A DNA stretch of 64,000 nt from Helicoverpa zea (Eukaryota > Arthropoda > Insecta > Lepidoptera > Noctuidae). The DNA lies in NCBI RefSeq assembly GCF_022581195.2, contig NC_061462.1:5580001-5644000 (forward strand), read 5' to 3'. The translations under genes were made by a program, and so were the position numbers. The notes beneath the pieces were generated by a model. It saw only the letters and a program-made list of their open reading frames with translations, was not told where the DNA came from and ran no database searches. Below are positions 60,101-64,000 of this stretch, one piece after another (the first letter of the stretch is position 1; the number at the start of each line of letters is the position of its first letter).

Positions 60101-62955
60101 TGATTGCTTAGTATTATTACTCAAATCCGTCACTATTTGATTTTTCTACCAAACGCTCTATACCCCTTAAAAATTAGTTAAAGGTTACCTACATACTCAA
60201 AAAATTAACCATTTTATATCTTTGAATACTCTTCTAAAGTTTCTTAGTAAACCATCTGAAATAATCTATTCTTAATCACAATACCTAATGTTAACCTTAT
60301 TTATGTAAGTACTGAATGGAATCAAAAATAAAATCCAACAGCGTTCACTTTTTTAAACTTCCCGTTCAATGTCGGAAGGAAATCAAGTCTTCGTTTTAAG
60401 AATCTTTATTTCTCTAACATAATTACGACAGCGGTAAAAAATATCTTATTCAACTTACAAGCGAGTCACGGTGAGTTTATCGAGAGCTGAGATTTTTCTG
60501 CCGAACTGAACTCAATAGTGACGTAGCCCTTGATTCCAACGCCACTATTTCCTCAAGCCAAATAACGTAATAACCCAACATTTTTTGCGACCAAATGCCT
60601 TTGATTTAGGAATATTCTTTTCATACTATACCAACATGCGTGCATTTAACAACATTTTTGGTCGGTCAAAGAATTTCTTTGAACTAAAAGTAAAAATTAC
60701 CCACTAAAACCCTGGAGGCATATAAGGCATTACGTCCACATTTTTTTTAAGTTTTATTAAGTAGTATGTAATCCTGAGACCCTTTGGCTTAACTGACAAC
60801 ACGGTTGGGTAATGAAGATCCATCCCTCGTGAGCCGCCCATCACTTTTTGGAACGAAGCGTTTTTGCTAAAGAGGGATTAGTGTACCCTCCTCGGGCTCG
60901 ATTTTCCTGAGATGCTTTATCATTGGGGTTTCCGACTAACATGAGGTTAACTTGTAATCTTAGCTTTATTTGGTCGTTGTAGCGACTTAATGCCTTCAAG
61001 CTCAGTAATGAAGCGGTTTTTATGAAGACCCTTCCTTATTTGATTTTCATCATACAATGCTCGCTTTGTTACTCCTTCATTTCAATTGTTTACGGATTAG
61101 TTGGGTCATCGATTTCAATGTCATAGAAGTACCCTTTTCTCTGGGTTTCAAATTATATGCTGAAGCTTTTAGCGTAAGCCTAAAATTGGGAAAATGTTGG
61201 GACGGATTTTTTACATTATATTATAAAAAGCTTATGAAAAGACACTTTTATGTACAGGAATTTTTGTTTATAAAATTTAATTAACGTGGGCAAACATCGA
61301 ATGTTTTTAATTATCTTCTGGCCTTTCATTCTGACGTTTCAGCAACTACGTAGATGCTCTCCTTGCGTAAAAAATATGGAATACAGTGAAAAACGTCGAG
61401 TCAATTTGCGAGCATTTGTCTGGTCGCCTTTATTTGCCGGTCGAGCGGGCACAAGAGGCCCCTGGCCAGCTACGGTAAATCAGCTTACATTTTTTTCAAA
61501 GGTTTTCTGTGTTTGGCGGTCCTCGCATCACTGGCGTAAAAACCTTTTCATTTGTACTCTAACATGTTCGCTAATTCCGTATAAGTAGATGAACGAGTCG
61601 GACAGCATATCTTCACACTTGAGTCAATGTAAGCAATAGTTGGGTTTAGTTTCAATAAGAGTTCACTAACAGTCGGCTAACTTTGTAATTAAAGTACAAG
61701 CGCAGACAAAAGTTTTGATTGTATTTAACAGAAATTAAAAATTCATATTTTATCAGTTGATATAAATTATCTTATTAATCGACATAACTAATGAAGTTAT
61801 TGTTTGGTTAATCAGACATAATGAGTTTCGAATAGCTTCTGTAACGTAATATTAAACACGTGGCACCTTAATCTCCTGTAGCTACTAGTAAGACCCAACG
61901 AGGAATAATTAAGCTAGATATCAACGCAGACCAGACCCCTATAAAATACAGTTCATAGAACACCCTATTTCGAATATACTTAAGTATAATATGCCAGTAT
62001 ATAATTTCGTGAGAGATTGTACTAACGCGAGTGTGAGCACAAGACAAACTGATTCTGATTCCGATTGTGTTCATTTCACTAGTTTCAGTTCAGTTTTCAC
62101 TTCACTGACTAATCTAATTACGTTAATACAGATAAGTACTTGGCAGTGTAATTGCATTGTTACGGGACTACACAAGATGGAGAGGATGAAACGTGACTAC
62201 AATGTAACAAAGTAACTTTACTTCACCAACTGTAACATTTCTAATATAATACCTATAAGTCAGTGCACCTATTTCTAAATGGGAGGCTAATAGCAGATTC
62301 GAAGCACGTCGGGGCCGACTCTATCGCAGTTTTCAATCCGAAGTCGAAACTAGAAGATTTGTCACGTACATTGCAACTTTTACAAAGGAACCGTATCATT
62401 TCCTCACCTTTTGTCGAAACTTTGTCTCCACAATTACGACTTAATCAGCTGTGAATGACCATACCGCCAGTGACATAAAGTAGTTGTACCTAATTATTAA
62501 CAAAAAAAATTGCTAACATGAAGCTTGCACATGACCACATTTCTGGTAGGTATGTACGTACTAAACATGGGAACATGGGAATTCAATTTTGACAGATCCC
62601 ATCCATTTTTTTTCGCATAGTCACGTACCGAGTCCGCAGTGCAAATAAGAAAATAAATAGTCTTTTTCAATCTCCTGACCACGCCGATATATCGCAACGT
62701 TAAATGACCAAGTACATGTAATATGATCAACGAGGCTCTCGATCACAATCCATCAAGTTAAGTCGCCGTACAGAGCGCCGCAATAGTCTAGGTCCCGGCA
62801 ATCCGACGAAAAGCTCGCCTTTTAAGTGGCTGGATTTTACATTACCCCGTGACAATGGAGGAAAACCTGACGGAAAAAATAAGAAGGTCAGAGTACCCTA
62901 CTCCCAGACAAAGGTTCTTTCTGTGTAAGCCACTCAAGGTGACACTTTACCCGGA
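54130..62955. other. Intergenic, nothing recognised
   Basis: No supported gene. Short open frames exist (for example 56285-56500, 58949-59236 on the minus strand, 61286-61588), but none carries a recognisable domain or convincing splice partners. GC-richer patches at about 55660-55880, 60780-60920 and 61390-61490 are unexplained. Exons of other genes with low conservation could be missed here. Confidence 0.5.
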
Positions 62956-62990
62956 TTAAAGTTATCGTAGTCTGCCAAACTGAATACAAA
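62956..62990 (-). repeat. 35-bp repeated block, copy 1
   Basis: TTAAAGTTATCGTAGTCTGC followed by CAAACTGAATACAAA matches 63701-63735 at 31 of 35 positions. On the minus strand it reads FVFSLADYDNFN. Confidence 0.6.
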
Positions 62991-63700
62991 TGCAGGGGCA
63001 CCGGGCCCGTGTTGTTCGCTCCTATGTGCCTTGTTAAGATGATTAGCTGGTGTTAAGAATGGAACGCCGAGCTCTGATTTTATAGCCACGGCTTTTACTG
63101 GCCTTTGTACTCTACAGATTGATTTTTGATTCAACAATATTTTTGCTAAAAATATATGTCTTTATTTTATACTCTGCAGATTTATGCAGATAACTAGCGA
63201 CATAATTTAAAACGTCACTCGGGGTTTTCGTATTTAAATAAACCAAGCTAACAGTTAATTATTAAAAGAGGAAGTCGTAAAATCCATTCTTCGCAAGAAA
63301 ATGAAACGCACAAAAACGAATGCGGATCTCTCCCGTCGAGAGCGTTCCCCCGAGAGCGGCCGGGTTCCTAACGCATTTCGTAAATTCATGTTCTGGTTTT
63401 AAAGTGACCGGATAATTTTCCTATCCTTTGGTGAGAAAATAATATCGCCGAAAATGCCAACACTCTTTGTAGTACGATGGTCGTTAAACAACTTGCGGAG
63501 GATGCCCGCCAGCCAAAATATAACAAACTCACTCACTCGATATTTCTTCATCGTCTGTCAAATAAACGAGCACAATAAATGTTTATTGTCCTCGAATTAC
63601 TCAAGTGAGAAACGGTATAAAGAGAAAAGAATGAGGCGCATGGAAGGGACCACGACAAAAGCGATCCTTCTTCGGACCACCAGCCGTGACGGCGCTTACA
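62991..63700. other. Intergenic between the two 35-bp repeated blocks
   Basis: No gene recognised. A GC-richer patch lies at about 63320-63380 (GTCGAGAGCGTTCCCCCGAG). Nothing else supported. Confidence 0.5.
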
Positions 63701-63735
63701 TTAAGGTTATCGTCATCCGCCAAACTGAATACAAA
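63701..63735 (-). repeat. 35-bp repeated block, copy 2
   Basis: TTAAGGTTATCGTCATCCGC followed by CAAACTGAATACAAA. On the minus strand it reads FVFSLADDDNLN. Same orientation as copy 1, about 745 bp away. Confidence 0.6.
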
Positions 63736-64000
63736 GACTCGCCTGGGAAGAGCCCTGTGATTCATGTGACCAACTCGCTGTATTATCATACCATAATACT
63801 ATATTGAGGAAATACGACATGGATACTCTCGAGTTTATGAGTTGTTCTTATGGAAAAAAGAAGGATTCCGCGTAAGCACTTCAAAGAAAATACGAACCTT
63901 GAATCAGGCTCCACCGCTGGGTTACAAGAGGATCCTTTTTTACATATTATGAGTATACATACCAAGAGGCTTATCATATCTAATATAAAGGTGAAAATGT

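Overview
The window looks like insect nuclear DNA, most likely from a moth or butterfly (Lepidoptera). It is AT-rich, its genes are split by large introns, and it is littered with repeat types that I recognise as typical of lepidopteran genomes: tRNA-derived SINEs, RTE-type LINE tails, MITEs and a Tc1 element. There is no bacterial or viral gene organisation. The species cannot be determined from the sequence alone.

The one host gene I can reconstruct runs on the + strand from 4048 to 44832. Eight coding exons (4048-4114, 6081-6202, 10158-10343, 11935-12124, 41712-41843, 43339-43458, 44039-44218, 44633-44832) join in frame, with GT..AG boundaries and matching phases throughout. They give 398 codons plus a stop. 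The product has a signal peptide, three immunoglobulin domains, and a hydrophobic C-terminal tail that suggests a GPI anchor. This is the architecture of the DIP/Lachesin/IgLON group of neuronal surface recognition proteins, which in flies bind Dpr proteins and help specify synaptic partners. An acceptor site just before the start codon implies an upstream 5' UTR exon that I did not locate.

Intron 4 (12125-41711, about 29.6 kb) splits the second Ig domain and holds most of the mobile DNA. It contains a full-length Tc1-type DD34E transposon with an open transposase frame, perfect 27-bp inverted termini and a TA duplication (22518-24075). It also contains a perfect 142-bp inverted repeat (31584-32050), an eight-unit array of about 118 bp whose units carry YY1/Pho-like motifs (32399-33340), two SINE copies with clear target-site duplications (34592-35401), and a third SINE on the minus strand (38698-38923).

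Downstream of the gene (44.9-64 kb) I see no further convincing host exon. The region holds a small MITE, a 1.27-kb non-autonomous element flanked by TA, and a 5'-truncated non-LTR retrotransposon with an open 480-codon reverse transcriptase frame (48827-50269) and an A-rich tail. It also contains many GC-richer patches of unknown origin. Three copies of one unexplained block family occur in the window (30675-30840, 48523-48735, 54006-54129). The most unusual signals are the perfect hairpin-forming repeat, the motif-bearing tandem array beside it, and this three-copy family.
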